DNA of 64,000 nucleotides, taken from assembly GCA_041913905.1 (NCBI GenBank), contig JAYSEK010000028.1, positions 10,170-74,169 on the forward strand, given 5' to 3'. The notes under the pieces are model-generated. The model worked only from the letters and a program-made list of their open reading frames with translations. It was not told where the DNA came from and did no database searches. This document shows, in pieces, positions 19,760-28,972 of the stretch. The translations under genes were made by a program, and so were the position numbers. Numbering within the stretch: position 1 is the first letter of the stretch; every line of letters begins with the position of its first letter. Source of the DNA: Roseateles_B sp041913905 (GTDB lineage: Bacteria > Pseudomonadota > Gammaproteobacteria > Burkholderiales > Burkholderiaceae_C).

Positions 19760-20410
19760 TCAAAAGTCCAGGCGATCACGCAGGGCCTGGACGCGTTGCT
19801 CGGACCAGGTCTTGACCTCGCTGCAGCCGCCTTCGGCCTCGCAGTCCGTGCCCTGCCGGGGCTGGCTCAGTCGCCGCACGGGCGCTGCGGCGCCGCGCAG
19901 CCGCAGGCCGCCCTGCGGCTCGACGGCGACATCACCGCTTTGCACGTGGACCGCCGTCTTCTGGCCCGCGTCCACCTCGACCATGAACTCCGTGCCCCGC
20001 ACCGCCGTCACGGCCGACGGCGTGCGCACCTGCCAGCTGCCGCCGGGCTGCGAACGCACGGACTGGCCGATCAGCCCCAGCTGCAGCCACAGGCTGGCCT
20101 GCCGCGCACCGCCGGCAGGCTGCTCATAGCGTTCCAGGCGCAGCTCGCTGCGGTCGCTCAGCACCAGCACGGAGCCGTCCTCGAAGCGCAGGCGCAGACG
20201 GCCCGGCTGCCCCGTGCGCAGGCTCGCGCCGGCCTGCACGCGATCGCCGGGCTTGAGCGCCTGGCCGTCGACCCAGGCCTCGCCCTTCAAGGCCAGCACC
20301 TCGCCGATCGCCGGGCCGGTGCCTTGGGCCGAGGCCGGGCAGCACCCAAGGCCAAGCAGGCCGAAGGCCAGGCAGCCGGACAAGTTGCCCACAAGATGAA
20401 GTACTCGCAT
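19760..20410 (-). CDS. Exported FecR-domain protein (second copy)
   Basis: A 216-residue protein with a signal peptide (LSGCLAFGLLGLGCCPASAQ) and a FecR domain. It carries GSWQVRTPSAVTAVRGTEF, nearly the same core as the FecR protein at 13761-14465. The C-terminus is short and charged. The frame is open further upstream, but the ATG at 20410 follows GAGGATGC and begins the signal peptide. It lies 28 bp downstream of the CHAT gene and upstream of the CHASE2 gene, so it is probably cotranscribed with both. CHASE2 and FecR genes are known to be frequent neighbours in proteobacteria. Confidence 0.85.
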   Translation of the reverse strand: MRVLHLVGNLSGCLAFGLLGLGCCPASAQGTGPAIGEVLALKGEAWVDGQALKPGDRVQAGASLRTGQPGRLRLRFEDGSVLVLSDRSELRLERYEQPAGGARQASLWLQLGLIGQSVRSQPGGSWQVRTPSAVTAVRGTEFMVEVDAGQKTAVHVQSGDVAVEPQGGLRLRGAAAPVRRLSQPRQGTDCEAEGGCSEVKTWSEQRVQALRDRLDF

Positions 20411-20438
20411 CACAGCATCCTCCAGTCGCGCCTGTCGT

Positions 20439-23400
20439 TCATGATCCGGGATCGCCAAAAAGGGCATGGGCCGCCCAGAAGAAGGGATGGCGCCAGCGCC
20501 CCTGGCCCAGCCGCCCGTCGGCCATGGCCAGTTGCACCAGCCGCAATCGCTCGGCGCCGCTGCCGGTCCCGGCGGCGAACAGCGCCGCGCTGAGCGCCGC
20601 CGCCGACTCGCTCTCCACCGGCCAATGCGTGGCCAGCACGCTGCGCGCGCCAGCAAAGAAAAAACCTCGCACCAGGCCGGACATCGCCGCTCCGCCGTGT
20701 TCGCCCGCTGCGGTATTGCAGGCGGAGAGCAGCACCCAGTGGGCCTGCATGCGCAGGCTCAGGACATCGTCCAGCTCCAGCAGGGGCGACTCCGCGCTGT
20801 CGGCATCGACGGACAAGGCCAGCGCCGGACGCGCCAGGCCGGGCAGTTCGCCGGGCATCAGGCCGTGCGTGGCAAAGGCGATCACGCGGCGGTCGTTCAA
20901 GCGCAGGCCCAGGACGGCTCGACGGGTGGCGGCCGGCCCCAGCACGAGGTCCCGCTCCGGATCCGCGCCCAGCGCCCGGGCCAGGGCCTGCAGCTCGCCC
21001 CGCGTTTCAGGCAGGGCCGGCATCTCGGCATAGCGATGGCCGAACTCGGCCTCGTAGCGCAAGCGCGTGCCCATCTGCTGCGCCGGACCGGGCGTCGCAG
21101 CCCTGAAGACAGGATCGCCAAAACCCAGCAGGGCCTGGGGCAGCTCGGCCGGCGTGACGCGCCGCAAGGCCTGCAGTGATGTCGCCGCGGGCAGCTGCAG
21201 CACGGCCCGATCCCGCAGCACCCAGGCGGGGGCCTGGCCGGGGGCGGGCGCCCGGCTCAGCAACAGCCCCAGGGGGAGGCTGGCCAGCGGGCCATCACTG
21301 GCAAACAGCAGCTGCGTCACCCCGTCCAGCGCCGGTTCCAGCGGCTGGAGCAGGCTTTGATAGAGGCCATGCAAGGCCTGCAGCGGCAGCTCGGGCCTCT
21401 TGCGCCCATGCTGCGCGCTGAGGTCCAGCTGCCGGCGCAGCTGCTGGACCCGCTGCTGCAGTTCGGCCTGGCCCAGCTTCTGCACCTGCAGGCGCAGCGG
21501 CGCCCCCGGCTTCAGCAGCCACACCATGGTGTGCTCGGGCAGGCTGCGCACCAGCAGCAGCGCTTCGCCGGGACGCAGCAGTGCCTGCAGCGCCTCGGGC
21601 CGAGCCGAAGCCGGCATCAGCAACTCGGCATACGCGGGAAAGTCCCGCGCCAGTTGGACGCGCGTCTGTTCGAGCTGCTGGCGCAATTCGGTCGCGCCGC
21701 CCTGCTGCTGGCGGATCCGGTCCCGCAAGGCTTTGAGCGCCTGCTCCTGTGCCTTGCGCTGCTCCGGGGCCAGCGCCTTGAAGTCGTCGGACTGAATCTC
21801 CTTGCGGCGCGCATCTTCCTCGCTCAGCAAAGCCGCCAGCCCGGCGTAATGGTTTTGCGCGGCCATGCGCTGGGCCTGCTCCTGCTCCAGCAAGACCTGC
21901 AGCGCCGGCTGGCCCGCGAGGAAGCGTGCGCTGCTGTCCACCAGCGCGCGCTGGGTGCTGGACACCAGCAGCCGCTCGCTCAGCTGCCATGCGCGGGACA
22001 ACCAGGCCGGATCCATCGGCTTGTCCTGGCCGCCCTGCTCGGCCAGCGCCTGCAGGTAGTCCTCGAAGGCAATGCCCAGCACGAAGCCGCGCAGCCCGCG
22101 CTCGTCCAGATCCAGCCAACTGCCGGGCTGGTCCAGCAGCTGGGTGAAGAGACGCTCATAGTCGGCCAGCGCCGCCTGAGTCTGACCGGCCGCCAGACGC
22201 ACCAGGCCGCGCAAGCCGGCGGACTCCTGCGTCAGCGGGTGCTGGGCGCCATAGAGGCGGGTGCGATAGCGCAGCTGGCGTTCGGCGACGTCCTGGGCCT
22301 CGTCCAGCCGGCCGTTCTTGGCGGCCAGCAGGGCCAGCAGGCGGTTGTCCGCGGCGCGGCTGCGGGCCAGGCCGTCCTGCCCCATGCCTTCCAAGGCATC
22401 GCGGTAGAGGGCGTCCGCCTCAGCCCAGCGCCGCAGACCCAGCAGCGCGCGGACCCGCTCCTGCCGCGCCAGCCAACGCGTATGGCTGTTCAGGCGTGCC
22501 CCAGCCGCCGCCAGCAGGGCTTCGGACTGCTCGGCGGCGCTCAGACCGGCCTCGAACTCCCGGGCGGCGACCCGCGCCATGGCTTCGCGGTAGAGCCAGC
22601 GCGCGCCCAGGCCGGCGCGCATCTGCCCGGCCCGCCATTGCGCCAGGTGCTGCTGGCTGATCTCCAGGGCCTCCCGGGCCCGGCCGTTGCGCACCAGGGC
22701 ATAGCAGAGCATGCCCAGGCTCCCATCCAGCCAGCCCAGCGCCTCGGCCGGTGCCGGCATGCCGCCGGCCGCCCCGGCACCGATCCGGCGCGCCAGCCCG
22801 ACGGCCTCGCGCAGGCTGGCCACCGCGGCGGCGTGGCGGCCCGACCAGCGCTCCATTTCGGACCGCAGCTGCAGGCGCTGCACGGCCAGGAAGGGATAAG
22901 CGGCACGGGCATCGGCCAGTCCCAGGGCCTCCGCAGCCAGGCCGTCCGCGCGGGACCAGAGGCGCTGCAGCACGGCCCGGTCCGTGCCCTGGGCGACGAA
23001 GTAGGCCTGGCGCAGGGCCAGGGTGGCGCGCAGGCCGATGGGCAATCGCGCGTTCGACACCCAGGGCTCGGACGCCTGCAGCGCCTGGCCCGAGCTGCCC
23101 CAGGTGAATTCGTCATGCAGGTAGCGCTGGGCCCAGAGGCCCCAGTCCGGCTGCCCCTGGCCCTGCTCGGTCAGCTGGCGGGCCAGGGCAATCTGGCGGA
23201 CGCGGTCTTCCAGTTGCGCGGCGGCCTGGTACTGCTCGCCGAGCAGGCGCCAGCGCGCTTCGGCGTCGGCTGGCAGCGCGCGGTCCAGCAGGGCCTGGGC
23301 CTGGCTGCGGTCCCGCGACGGCGGCTCGGCCAGCAGCTCCAGCGGATCTTCGGCGGGCTCCTGTGCCTGCGCCGGGCTTTGGCAAACCAGCCCCAGCCCC

Positions 23401-23465
23401 AGCGCCATGACCAGGCCCAGCCACGCGCCGAGCCACCCAACGGTCCGCCGATGTGCACACCTCAT
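20439..23465 (-). CDS. Exported TPR-CHAT domain protein
   Basis: A 1008-residue protein with a signal peptide (LGLVMALGLGLVCQSPAQAQ), so it is predicted to act outside the cytoplasm. A long helical region with TPR-like repeats occupies about residues 60-560, and a coiled-coil stretch lies around 560-640. The C-terminal CHAT domain (about 700-1000) is of the caspase clan. Its catalytic histidine is in VIAFATHGLMPGEL (about 867) and its cysteine in VLLSACNTAAGEHG (about 916). Both dyad residues are present. The start at 23465 is chosen to give an intact signal peptide; upstream ATG codons exist. It heads the CHAT-FecR-CHASE2 gene run. Confidence 0.88.
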   Translation of the reverse strand: MRCAHRRTVGWLGAWLGLVMALGLGLVCQSPAQAQEPAEDPLELLAEPPSRDRSQAQALLDRALPADAEARWRLLGEQYQAAAQLEDRVRQIALARQLTEQGQGQPDWGLWAQRYLHDEFTWGSSGQALQASEPWVSNARLPIGLRATLALRQAYFVAQGTDRAVLQRLWSRADGLAAEALGLADARAAYPFLAVQRLQLRSEMERWSGRHAAAVASLREAVGLARRIGAGAAGGMPAPAEALGWLDGSLGMLCYALVRNGRAREALEISQQHLAQWRAGQMRAGLGARWLYREAMARVAAREFEAGLSAAEQSEALLAAAGARLNSHTRWLARQERVRALLGLRRWAEADALYRDALEGMGQDGLARSRAADNRLLALLAAKNGRLDEAQDVAERQLRYRTRLYGAQHPLTQESAGLRGLVRLAAGQTQAALADYERLFTQLLDQPGSWLDLDERGLRGFVLGIAFEDYLQALAEQGGQDKPMDPAWLSRAWQLSERLLVSSTQRALVDSSARFLAGQPALQVLLEQEQAQRMAAQNHYAGLAALLSEEDARRKEIQSDDFKALAPEQRKAQEQALKALRDRIRQQQGGATELRQQLEQTRVQLARDFPAYAELLMPASARPEALQALLRPGEALLLVRSLPEHTMVWLLKPGAPLRLQVQKLGQAELQQRVQQLRRQLDLSAQHGRKRPELPLQALHGLYQSLLQPLEPALDGVTQLLFASDGPLASLPLGLLLSRAPAPGQAPAWVLRDRAVLQLPAATSLQALRRVTPAELPQALLGFGDPVFRAATPGPAQQMGTRLRYEAEFGHRYAEMPALPETRGELQALARALGADPERDLVLGPAATRRAVLGLRLNDRRVIAFATHGLMPGELPGLARPALALSVDADSAESPLLELDDVLSLRMQAHWVLLSACNTAAGEHGGAAMSGLVRGFFFAGARSVLATHWPVESESAAALSAALFAAGTGSGAERLRLVQLAMADGRLGQGRWRHPFFWAAHALFGDPGS

Positions 23466-23576
23466 GCCCGGCTCCCGCCCCGCCATGCGGACAGGGCTGC
23501 GGGCGATGCTAGCCAGAGAGCGGCGGGCCGACAAGCGTCCGCCCCGCAAGCGCAGGGTGGCAGGCCGGCCGACAGC

Positions 23577-23590
23577 GGGTCAGGTCTTGA
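23577..23590 (+). repeat. GGGTCAGGTCTTG dispersed repeat
   Basis: This copy of the repeat family related to the flanks of the RAYT gene at 56307 contains the stop codon of the MFS transporter, on the complementary strand. See the entry on the repeat cluster at 56101. Confidence 0.6.
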
Positions 23591-24773
23591 CGCGGATGCC
23601 GCGCGCCAAGCACTGCGCGCCGCCCAGCAGGACGGCCATCAGCCACATGGGCGCGGCATTCAGCGTGGCGGCGGCCAGCAGCCCGAAGCCCGCGGGCATG
23701 CCCACCGTGGCGGCATTGACCATCAGCATGCGCAGGCCCAGCGCCTGTCCATGGGCATCGCGCGGCGTGACCCGGTGCAGCATGGACAGCATCATGGGCT
23801 GCACCGATCCCAGCGCCAGGCCCAGCAGGGCCGAACCGAACATCAGGCCCGGCGCGCCAGGCAGCCAGGCATAGACGGCCAGCATCAGCATGGCCAGGCC
23901 CATGGCCCAGCGCAGGGCTCGCAGTTCGTCCAGTGACTCGCCCCAGCGGGCGATGAGCAGGCGGACGAAGGTGGCCGCCACGGCAAAAGAACCCAGCACC
24001 AGGCCGATGCTGGAGGCGCTCAGGCCCTTGGCATGGCCCACCACGGGCACGACGAAGCTGTGCGCGTCCCAGCAGGCCGAGAGCACGATGTTGACCATCA
24101 GCAGGCGGCGCAGGGTCGTCTGCTTCAGCAAGGCCCAGGCCGGCCGCTGCCTGGCCGCAGGGCTGCGCGGGACCGGGACATGCCGAGGCACCTGGCGCGC
24201 AATGGCCCAGGCCAGCGGCGGCAGCAGCACCGCCAGGCCGAAGGCCCAGCGAAAGCCGGCGTGGTCGATCAGCAGCCCGGTCAGGATGGGTGCGATGGCG
24301 TTGGACAGCGCCGGGCCCAGCGCCACCCAGCTGAACACCTTCTTGAGCTGCGAGGGATCGCTGGCCATCAGGCCGGCCTCGCGCTGGATGGCGACCGCCG
24401 CCACCGCGACGGCACCACCGCTGAGCAGCCCGCTCAGCGCGATCGCCCACAGCTGCATCGAAGCCCAGGCCACCAGCGCGCCCGCGCCGGCCAGGCACAC
24501 GCCCAGGCCGACCGGGCGATGGAAGCCATGGCGGTCGGCCAGGCTGCCCGCCCAGAGGGAGAGCAGGATGGGCCCGATCGCAAACAGGCTCAGCAGCAGG
24601 CCGACGGCCATCTCGCCATGCCCTTCGCGCAGCACCCAGAGGCTGGCGGCCACGCGCGTCACCGCCATGCTGGCATGCACGGCGATCAGGCTGGCGATGA
24701 CCCAGGGAAAGGCGCGACTGAGCGATACGGGCGGTGCAGCAGACGCGCCGGACGCCGGGTCGGGCTCCGTCAT
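23580..24773 (-). CDS. MFS transporter
   Basis: A 397-residue major facilitator with about twelve hydrophobic segments and the conserved loop motif LWAGSLADRHGFHRP between helices 2 and 3. Substrate cannot be predicted. The start overlaps the rmuC stop (ATGA), so it is translationally coupled to rmuC. The stop codon lies inside a copy of the GGGTCAGGTCTTG dispersed repeat (23577-23590). The repeat therefore supplies the last residues of the protein. Confidence 0.88.
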   Translation of the reverse strand: MTEPDPASGASAAPPVSLSRAFPWVIASLIAVHASMAVTRVAASLWVLREGHGEMAVGLLLSLFAIGPILLSLWAGSLADRHGFHRPVGLGVCLAGAGALVAWASMQLWAIALSGLLSGGAVAVAAVAIQREAGLMASDPSQLKKVFSWVALGPALSNAIAPILTGLLIDHAGFRWAFGLAVLLPPLAWAIARQVPRHVPVPRSPAARQRPAWALLKQTTLRRLLMVNIVLSACWDAHSFVVPVVGHAKGLSASSIGLVLGSFAVAATFVRLLIARWGESLDELRALRWAMGLAMLMLAVYAWLPGAPGLMFGSALLGLALGSVQPMMLSMLHRVTPRDAHGQALGLRMLMVNAATVGMPAGFGLLAAATLNAAPMWLMAVLLGGAQCLARGIRVKT

Positions 24774-26281
24774 GCCGGCTCGTCCTCGGCCGCTTCAGCC
24801 GAATCCGCCAGCCCCAGGGCCAGCAGGCGCTGACTGCTGTCCTCCGGCAGGGCCTCGACGGTCTTGAGCTTGCGGCTCATGGCGCGGGTGCGGACCTCGG
24901 CGGCCTCGATGGTATTGGCGGCCTCGTCGAGCTTCTTCTTGGTCTTGGCCAGCACATCGCCGAACTTGCCGAACTCGGTCTTGACCGCGCCCAGCACCTC
25001 CCAGACCTCGGCCGAGCGCTTCTCCAGCGCCAGGGTGCGGAAGCCCATCTGCAGGCTGGACAGCGTGGCCAGCAGCGTCGTCGGCCCCACCAGCATCACC
25101 TTGTGCTCGCGCTGCAGGGCCTCGACCAGGCCGGGGCGGCGCAGGGCCTCGGCATAAAGCCCTTCGGTAGGCACGAACAGCATGCCGAAGTCCGTGGTGT
25201 GCGGCGGGGCGATGTACTTCTCGCGGATGGTGCGGGCCTCCAGGCGCAGCCGGGTCTCGATGGCCTTCGCGGCCTGCTCGACGCCGGCGGCATCGGCCCG
25301 GTCCTGGGCTTCCAGCAGGCGTTCATAGTCCTCGCGGGGGAACTTGGCGTCGATGGGCAGCCACAAGGGAGCACCGTCCTCGCGCTGGCCCGGCAGCCGG
25401 ATGGCGAACTCCACGCGCTCGCTCGAACCCGGCAGCGTGGCAACGTTGGCGGCGTACTGCTCCGGTGTGAACACCTGCTCCAGCAGCCCGGCCAGTTGCA
25501 CCTCGCCGAAGATGCCGCGGGTCTTCACATTGGTCAGCACGCGGTTGAGCGAGCCCACGTCGCGCGCCAGGTTCTGCATCTCGCCCAGGCCCTTGTGGAC
25601 CTGCTCCAGCCGGTCGGCCACCTGCTTGAAGCTCTCGCCCAGGCGCTGCTCCAGCGTGGCGTGCAGCTTCTCGTCCACGGTGGCGCGCATCTGTTCGAGC
25701 TTCTTCTCGTTGTCCTGCTGGATGGACTGCAGGCGCTGCTCCACCGTGTGGCGCAGCTCGGCCAGGCGCTGCTCGTTGCCCTGCTGCAGCTGCTGCAGCT
25801 GCTCGCGCAGGCTCTGCGCCAACTGGGCCAGGCTCTCGGCCTGGGCCTGGCTGCTGCGCAACGCGGCGGCGTCCTGGGCCTCGCGGGAGGCGAGTGCCTG
25901 CGCGGCCAGCGACTGGGTGGTGGCCTGCAGGCCTTGGGACAGCGCCGTCTGCAGGCTGGCGAGTTGCACGCGCAGGCTGTCGATCTGCTCGTTCTGGGTG
26001 CGCACGGCCTCGCCGCTCTGGCCCATGAGGGTCTGCTGGAACTGGGCGAGCTGGCCCAGCGTCTCCTGGCGCAGGGCCGTGCTGCCGCGCTGCAGCTCCT
26101 CGCGCAGCTCGCGCTCCAGGCGTTCGGTCTGGCGGCCCTGGGCGTCCTGGCCCTGCACCAGGGTCTGGAGATGGGCCTGCAGCTGCGGTGACTCCGGGGA
26201 CTGCCGCTGGCGCAGGACCAGCACGACCAGGACAAGGAGAAGGGCCAGGCAGGCCAGCAGGAGCAGTTCGGCAAGCGTCAT
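24770..26281 (-). CDS. rmuC: DNA recombination protein RmuC
   Basis: A 503-residue member of the RmuC family, which limits DNA rearrangement at inverted repeats and carries a nuclease-like fold. One N-terminal transmembrane helix (LLLLACLALLLVLVVLVL) is followed by a long coiled coil rich in Gln/Leu/Ala (about 35-220). The conserved globular domain has LPIDAKFPREDYERLL and YIAPPHTTDFGMLFVPTEG, the family signature. It is divergent from the RlmN-like gene and is coupled to the MFS gene downstream. Confidence 0.96.
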   Translation of the reverse strand: MTLAELLLLACLALLLVLVVLVLRQRQSPESPQLQAHLQTLVQGQDAQGRQTERLERELREELQRGSTALRQETLGQLAQFQQTLMGQSGEAVRTQNEQIDSLRVQLASLQTALSQGLQATTQSLAAQALASREAQDAAALRSSQAQAESLAQLAQSLREQLQQLQQGNEQRLAELRHTVEQRLQSIQQDNEKKLEQMRATVDEKLHATLEQRLGESFKQVADRLEQVHKGLGEMQNLARDVGSLNRVLTNVKTRGIFGEVQLAGLLEQVFTPEQYAANVATLPGSSERVEFAIRLPGQREDGAPLWLPIDAKFPREDYERLLEAQDRADAAGVEQAAKAIETRLRLEARTIREKYIAPPHTTDFGMLFVPTEGLYAEALRRPGLVEALQREHKVMLVGPTTLLATLSSLQMGFRTLALEKRSAEVWEVLGAVKTEFGKFGDVLAKTKKKLDEAANTIEAAEVRTRAMSRKLKTVEALPEDSSQRLLALGLADSAEAAEDEPA

Positions 26282-26386
26282 GGGGCGATTGTCTCAGGCG
26301 CCGTCGCCGCTGGCCGCGGGGCAAGGCGGCCTGCGGGCTGCTGTGCGAACCGGCATGGGCCGGGCTCGTAAAATCACGCCCTCACC

Positions 26387-27424
26387 ATGCGTATCCAAGA
26401 CATCCGGGACCGCCTGCGCGCCCTCGGCGCCCTGCCCAAGCACGAACACCGCGTGCTGCGGCTCTGGAGCCAGGCCCTGCCCCAGGCCACCACCAAGCGT
26501 CCCATCGAGGACTTCCTGCCCAAGACCCTGCGCGAGGCCCTGCCCGCGCTGGAGGCCGAGCTGGACGCCCTGGCGCGCGTGCAGAGCGAGCATCCGGCCG
26601 AGGACGGCTCCAAGCGCCTGCTGGTGGAGCTCGGGGACGGCCAGACGGTGGAAAGCGTGCTGCTGCCGCGCGAGGGCCTGTGCGTCTCCAGCCAGGTCGG
26701 CTGCGCGGTGGGCTGCCAGTTCTGCATGACGGGCCGGTCGGGCCTGCTGCGCCAGGTCACCAGCGCCGAGATCGTCGCCCAGGTGGTGCTGGCCCGGCGC
26801 CAGCGACCGGTGAAGAAGGTGGTCTTCATGGGCATGGGCGAGCCCGCCCACAACCTGGAGCATGTGATGGAGGCGATCGAGCTGCTGGGCACCGCGGGCA
26901 ATATCGGCCACAAAAGCCTGGTGTTCTCGACCGTCGGCGATCCGCGGGTCTTCGAGCGCCTGCCGCAGGGCCCGGTGAAGCCGGCGCTGGCGCTCTCGCT
27001 GCATACCAGCAAGGCGGCGCTGCGCGAGCAATTGCTGCCGCGCGCGCCGCGCCTCACGCCCGAGGAGATCGTCGCGCAAGGCGAGCGCTATGCGCGGCTC
27101 AGCGGCTACCCCATCCAGTACCAGTGGACCCTGATCGAGGGCGTCAACGACGGCGAGGATGAGCTGGACGGCATCGTGCGCCTGCTCAAGGGCCGCTATG
27201 GCGTGCTCAACATGATCCCCTACAACAGCGTGCCCGAGCTGCCCTTCAAGCGCCCGGCCTGGGAGCGCGCCGCCGAGATCGCCCGCCAGCTGCACCGCCG
27301 CGGCGTGCTGACCAAGCTGCGCAACTCCGCCGGCCAGGAGGTCGACGGCGGCTGCGGCCAGTTGCGGGCCCGCGCGCTGGACGGCTCGGTGCCGGTGCGC
27401 GTGCTGCGCAAGGCGGCGGGCTGA
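26387..27424 (+). CDS. RlmN/Cfr-family radical SAM RNA methyltransferase
   Basis: A 345-residue radical SAM enzyme of the family that methylates adenosine in 23S rRNA or tRNA. The iron-sulfur cysteines are C106, C110 and C113 in GCAVGCQFCMTG. The two catalytic cysteines of the dual-site mechanism are also present: C99 in GLCVSSQVG and C323 in QEVDGGCGQL. GMGEPAHNLEHVM and ALSLHTS are family motifs. It is somewhat shorter than typical RlmN, and Burkholderiales usually carry a standard rlmN elsewhere (near ndk), so this is probably a paralogue with its own target. I therefore leave the symbol blank. No clear ribosome site precedes the ATG. Confidence 0.85.
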   Translation: MRIQDIRDRLRALGALPKHEHRVLRLWSQALPQATTKRPIEDFLPKTLREALPALEAELDALARVQSEHPAEDGSKRLLVELGDGQTVESVLLPREGLCVSSQVGCAVGCQFCMTGRSGLLRQVTSAEIVAQVVLARRQRPVKKVVFMGMGEPAHNLEHVMEAIELLGTAGNIGHKSLVFSTVGDPRVFERLPQGPVKPALALSLHTSKAALREQLLPRAPRLTPEEIVAQGERYARLSGYPIQYQWTLIEGVNDGEDELDGIVRLLKGRYGVLNMIPYNSVPELPFKRPAWERAAEIARQLHRRGVLTKLRNSAGQEVDGGCGQLRARALDGSVPVRVLRKAAG

Positions 27425-27439
27425 ACGCTCAGGTGACGG

Positions 27440-27859
27440 TCAAGCGGCAGCCGGCTCGCAGTTGACCATCCAGGGCACGCCGAAGCGGTCCACCAGCATG
27501 CCAAAGCCCGGCGACCAGAAGGTGGCGCCGTAGGGCATGGTCACCTGGCCGCCGGCCGACAAGGCCTGGAACAGGCGCTCGCCTTCGGCCTTGTCATGCA
27601 CCGAGACCGACAGGCTGAAGCCCTTGTAGCCCTCGAAGGGCATGCCCGGCGGCATGTCAGAGCCCATGAGGGTCAGGCCTTGCGCCTCGATGCGGGCGTG
27701 CATGATGCGGCGCTTCCACTCGTCCGGCGTCGGCGGGCATTCGGGCGCCGGCGGCGCCTCGCCATAGGTGAGTTGCATGGTCTTGCGGCCGCCCAGGGCG
27801 GCGGCGTAGAAGTCCAGCGCCTCTTCGCAGCAGCCGTCAAAGCTCATGTAAGCGATCAT
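27440..27859 (-). CDS. VOC-superfamily (PhnB-like) protein
   Basis: A 139-residue protein of the vicinal-oxygen-chelate fold, PhnB/3-demethylubiquinone methyltransferase-like group. It shows FDGCCEEALDFYAAALGG at the N-terminus and TFWSPGFGMLVDRFGVPWM at the C-terminus, the usual two halves. Function in these proteins is not fixed. GGAGAGA lies upstream of the ATG. It converges with the RlmN-like gene, with 15 bp between the stops. Confidence 0.85.
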   Translation of the reverse strand: MIAYMSFDGCCEEALDFYAAALGGRKTMQLTYGEAPPAPECPPTPDEWKRRIMHARIEAQGLTLMGSDMPPGMPFEGYKGFSLSVSVHDKAEGERLFQALSAGGQVTMPYGATFWSPGFGMLVDRFGVPWMVNCEPAAA

Positions 27860-27992
27860 GGAGTCTCTCCTTCCTCATTGCAGGTGTCGGGGCATCGGCG
27901 CCCTGCCGCGGTATACCGCGATTCGCTGCAGGACGCCCACGCGCGCCGGCCGGCGTCCTTGCCGCAGGGGACATGCCCGCCCCTGCGCTGCC

Positions 27993-28964
27993 TCAGTTCA
28001 GCGCCGTCTTCATCACGCCGCCCGTCAAGGCGGCGATGAGGTTGTCCACCGCCAGATCGCACATGGCGCGGCGCGTGGGGATGGAGGCGCTGGCGATGTG
28101 CGGCGTCAGCACCACGTTGCGGCAGGCCAGCAGGCCCGGATGCACGGCGGGTTCGCCCTCGAACACGTCCAGGCCCGCGGCCGCCAGACGGCCCGCCTGC
28201 AGGGCTTCGGCCAGCGCCGCGTCGTCGACGATGCCGCCGCGGGCGATGTTGGTCAGCGTGGCCGAGGGCTTCATCAGCGCCAGCTCGGCCGCGCCCACGA
28301 GGTGGTGCGCCTCTGGGCTGTAGGGCACCACGATCACCAGGTGGTCGCTCTGGCGCAGCAGTTCCTCCCTGCTCACCCAGCGCGCGCCCAGCGGCTGCTC
28401 CAGCGCGGGCGTCAGGCGGCTGCGGTTGTGGTAGATCACCTGCATGCCGAAGCCCAGCGCCCCGCGCCGCGCGATGGCCTGGCCGATGCGGCCCATGCCC
28501 AGGATGCCCAGGGTGCTGCCGTGCAGATCGGCGCCGACCAGCAGGTCCACATGCCATTGCGTCCAACGGCCCTCGCGCAGGTAGCGCTCGGCCTCGCTGA
28601 TGCGCCGGGCTGCGGCCATCATCAGCGCGAAGCCGAAGTCGGCGGTGGTTTCGGTCAGCACGTCGGGCGCATTGCTCACGCGCACGCCGCGGGCGGTGCA
28701 GGCGGGCAGGTCCACGTTGTTGTAGCCGACCGTCATCAGGCAGACGGCGCGCAGGTCCGGGCAGGCCTCCAGCAGCGCGGCGTCGATGCGCTCGGTGCCG
28801 GTGGCGAAGAGGCCGGCCTTGCCCTGCAGTCGGCGGACCAGCTCGGCGGGCGGCAGCGGCTCGTCGCTGTCGGTCTCCTCGACCTCGCAGTGTTCGCGCA
28901 GCCGCGCGACGATGTCCGGGAAGATGCGGCGGGCCACGAACACCGCCGGCTTGGTCTGGCTCAT
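27993..28964 (-). CDS. D-2-hydroxyacid dehydrogenase (glyoxylate/hydroxypyruvate reductase type)
   Basis: NAD(P)-dependent oxidoreductase of 323 residues. The nucleotide-binding loop LGILGMGRIGQAIARR, the catalytic Arg in TNIARGGIVDD, the Glu in GLDVFEGEP and the His in VVLTPHIASAS are all present. The ATG at 28964 begins the normal N-terminus, although the frame is open upstream. It starts eight bases after the stop of the nitroreductase gene, indicating a shared transcript. The substrate is probably glyoxylate or a related 2-ketoacid. Confidence 0.92.
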   Translation of the reverse strand: MSQTKPAVFVARRIFPDIVARLREHCEVEETDSDEPLPPAELVRRLQGKAGLFATGTERIDAALLEACPDLRAVCLMTVGYNNVDLPACTARGVRVSNAPDVLTETTADFGFALMMAAARRISEAERYLREGRWTQWHVDLLVGADLHGSTLGILGMGRIGQAIARRGALGFGMQVIYHNRSRLTPALEQPLGARWVSREELLRQSDHLVIVVPYSPEAHHLVGAAELALMKPSATLTNIARGGIVDDAALAEALQAGRLAAAGLDVFEGEPAVHPGLLACRNVVLTPHIASASIPTRRAMCDLAVDNLIAALTGGVMKTALN

Positions 28965-28972
28965 TGCGGGCC

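Noticed and set aside
13761..20410. FecR proteins as anti-sigma factors of FecI systems
   Set aside because: Both have signal peptides and no cytoplasmic anti-sigma part, and there is no ECF sigma gene or TonB receptor beside them.
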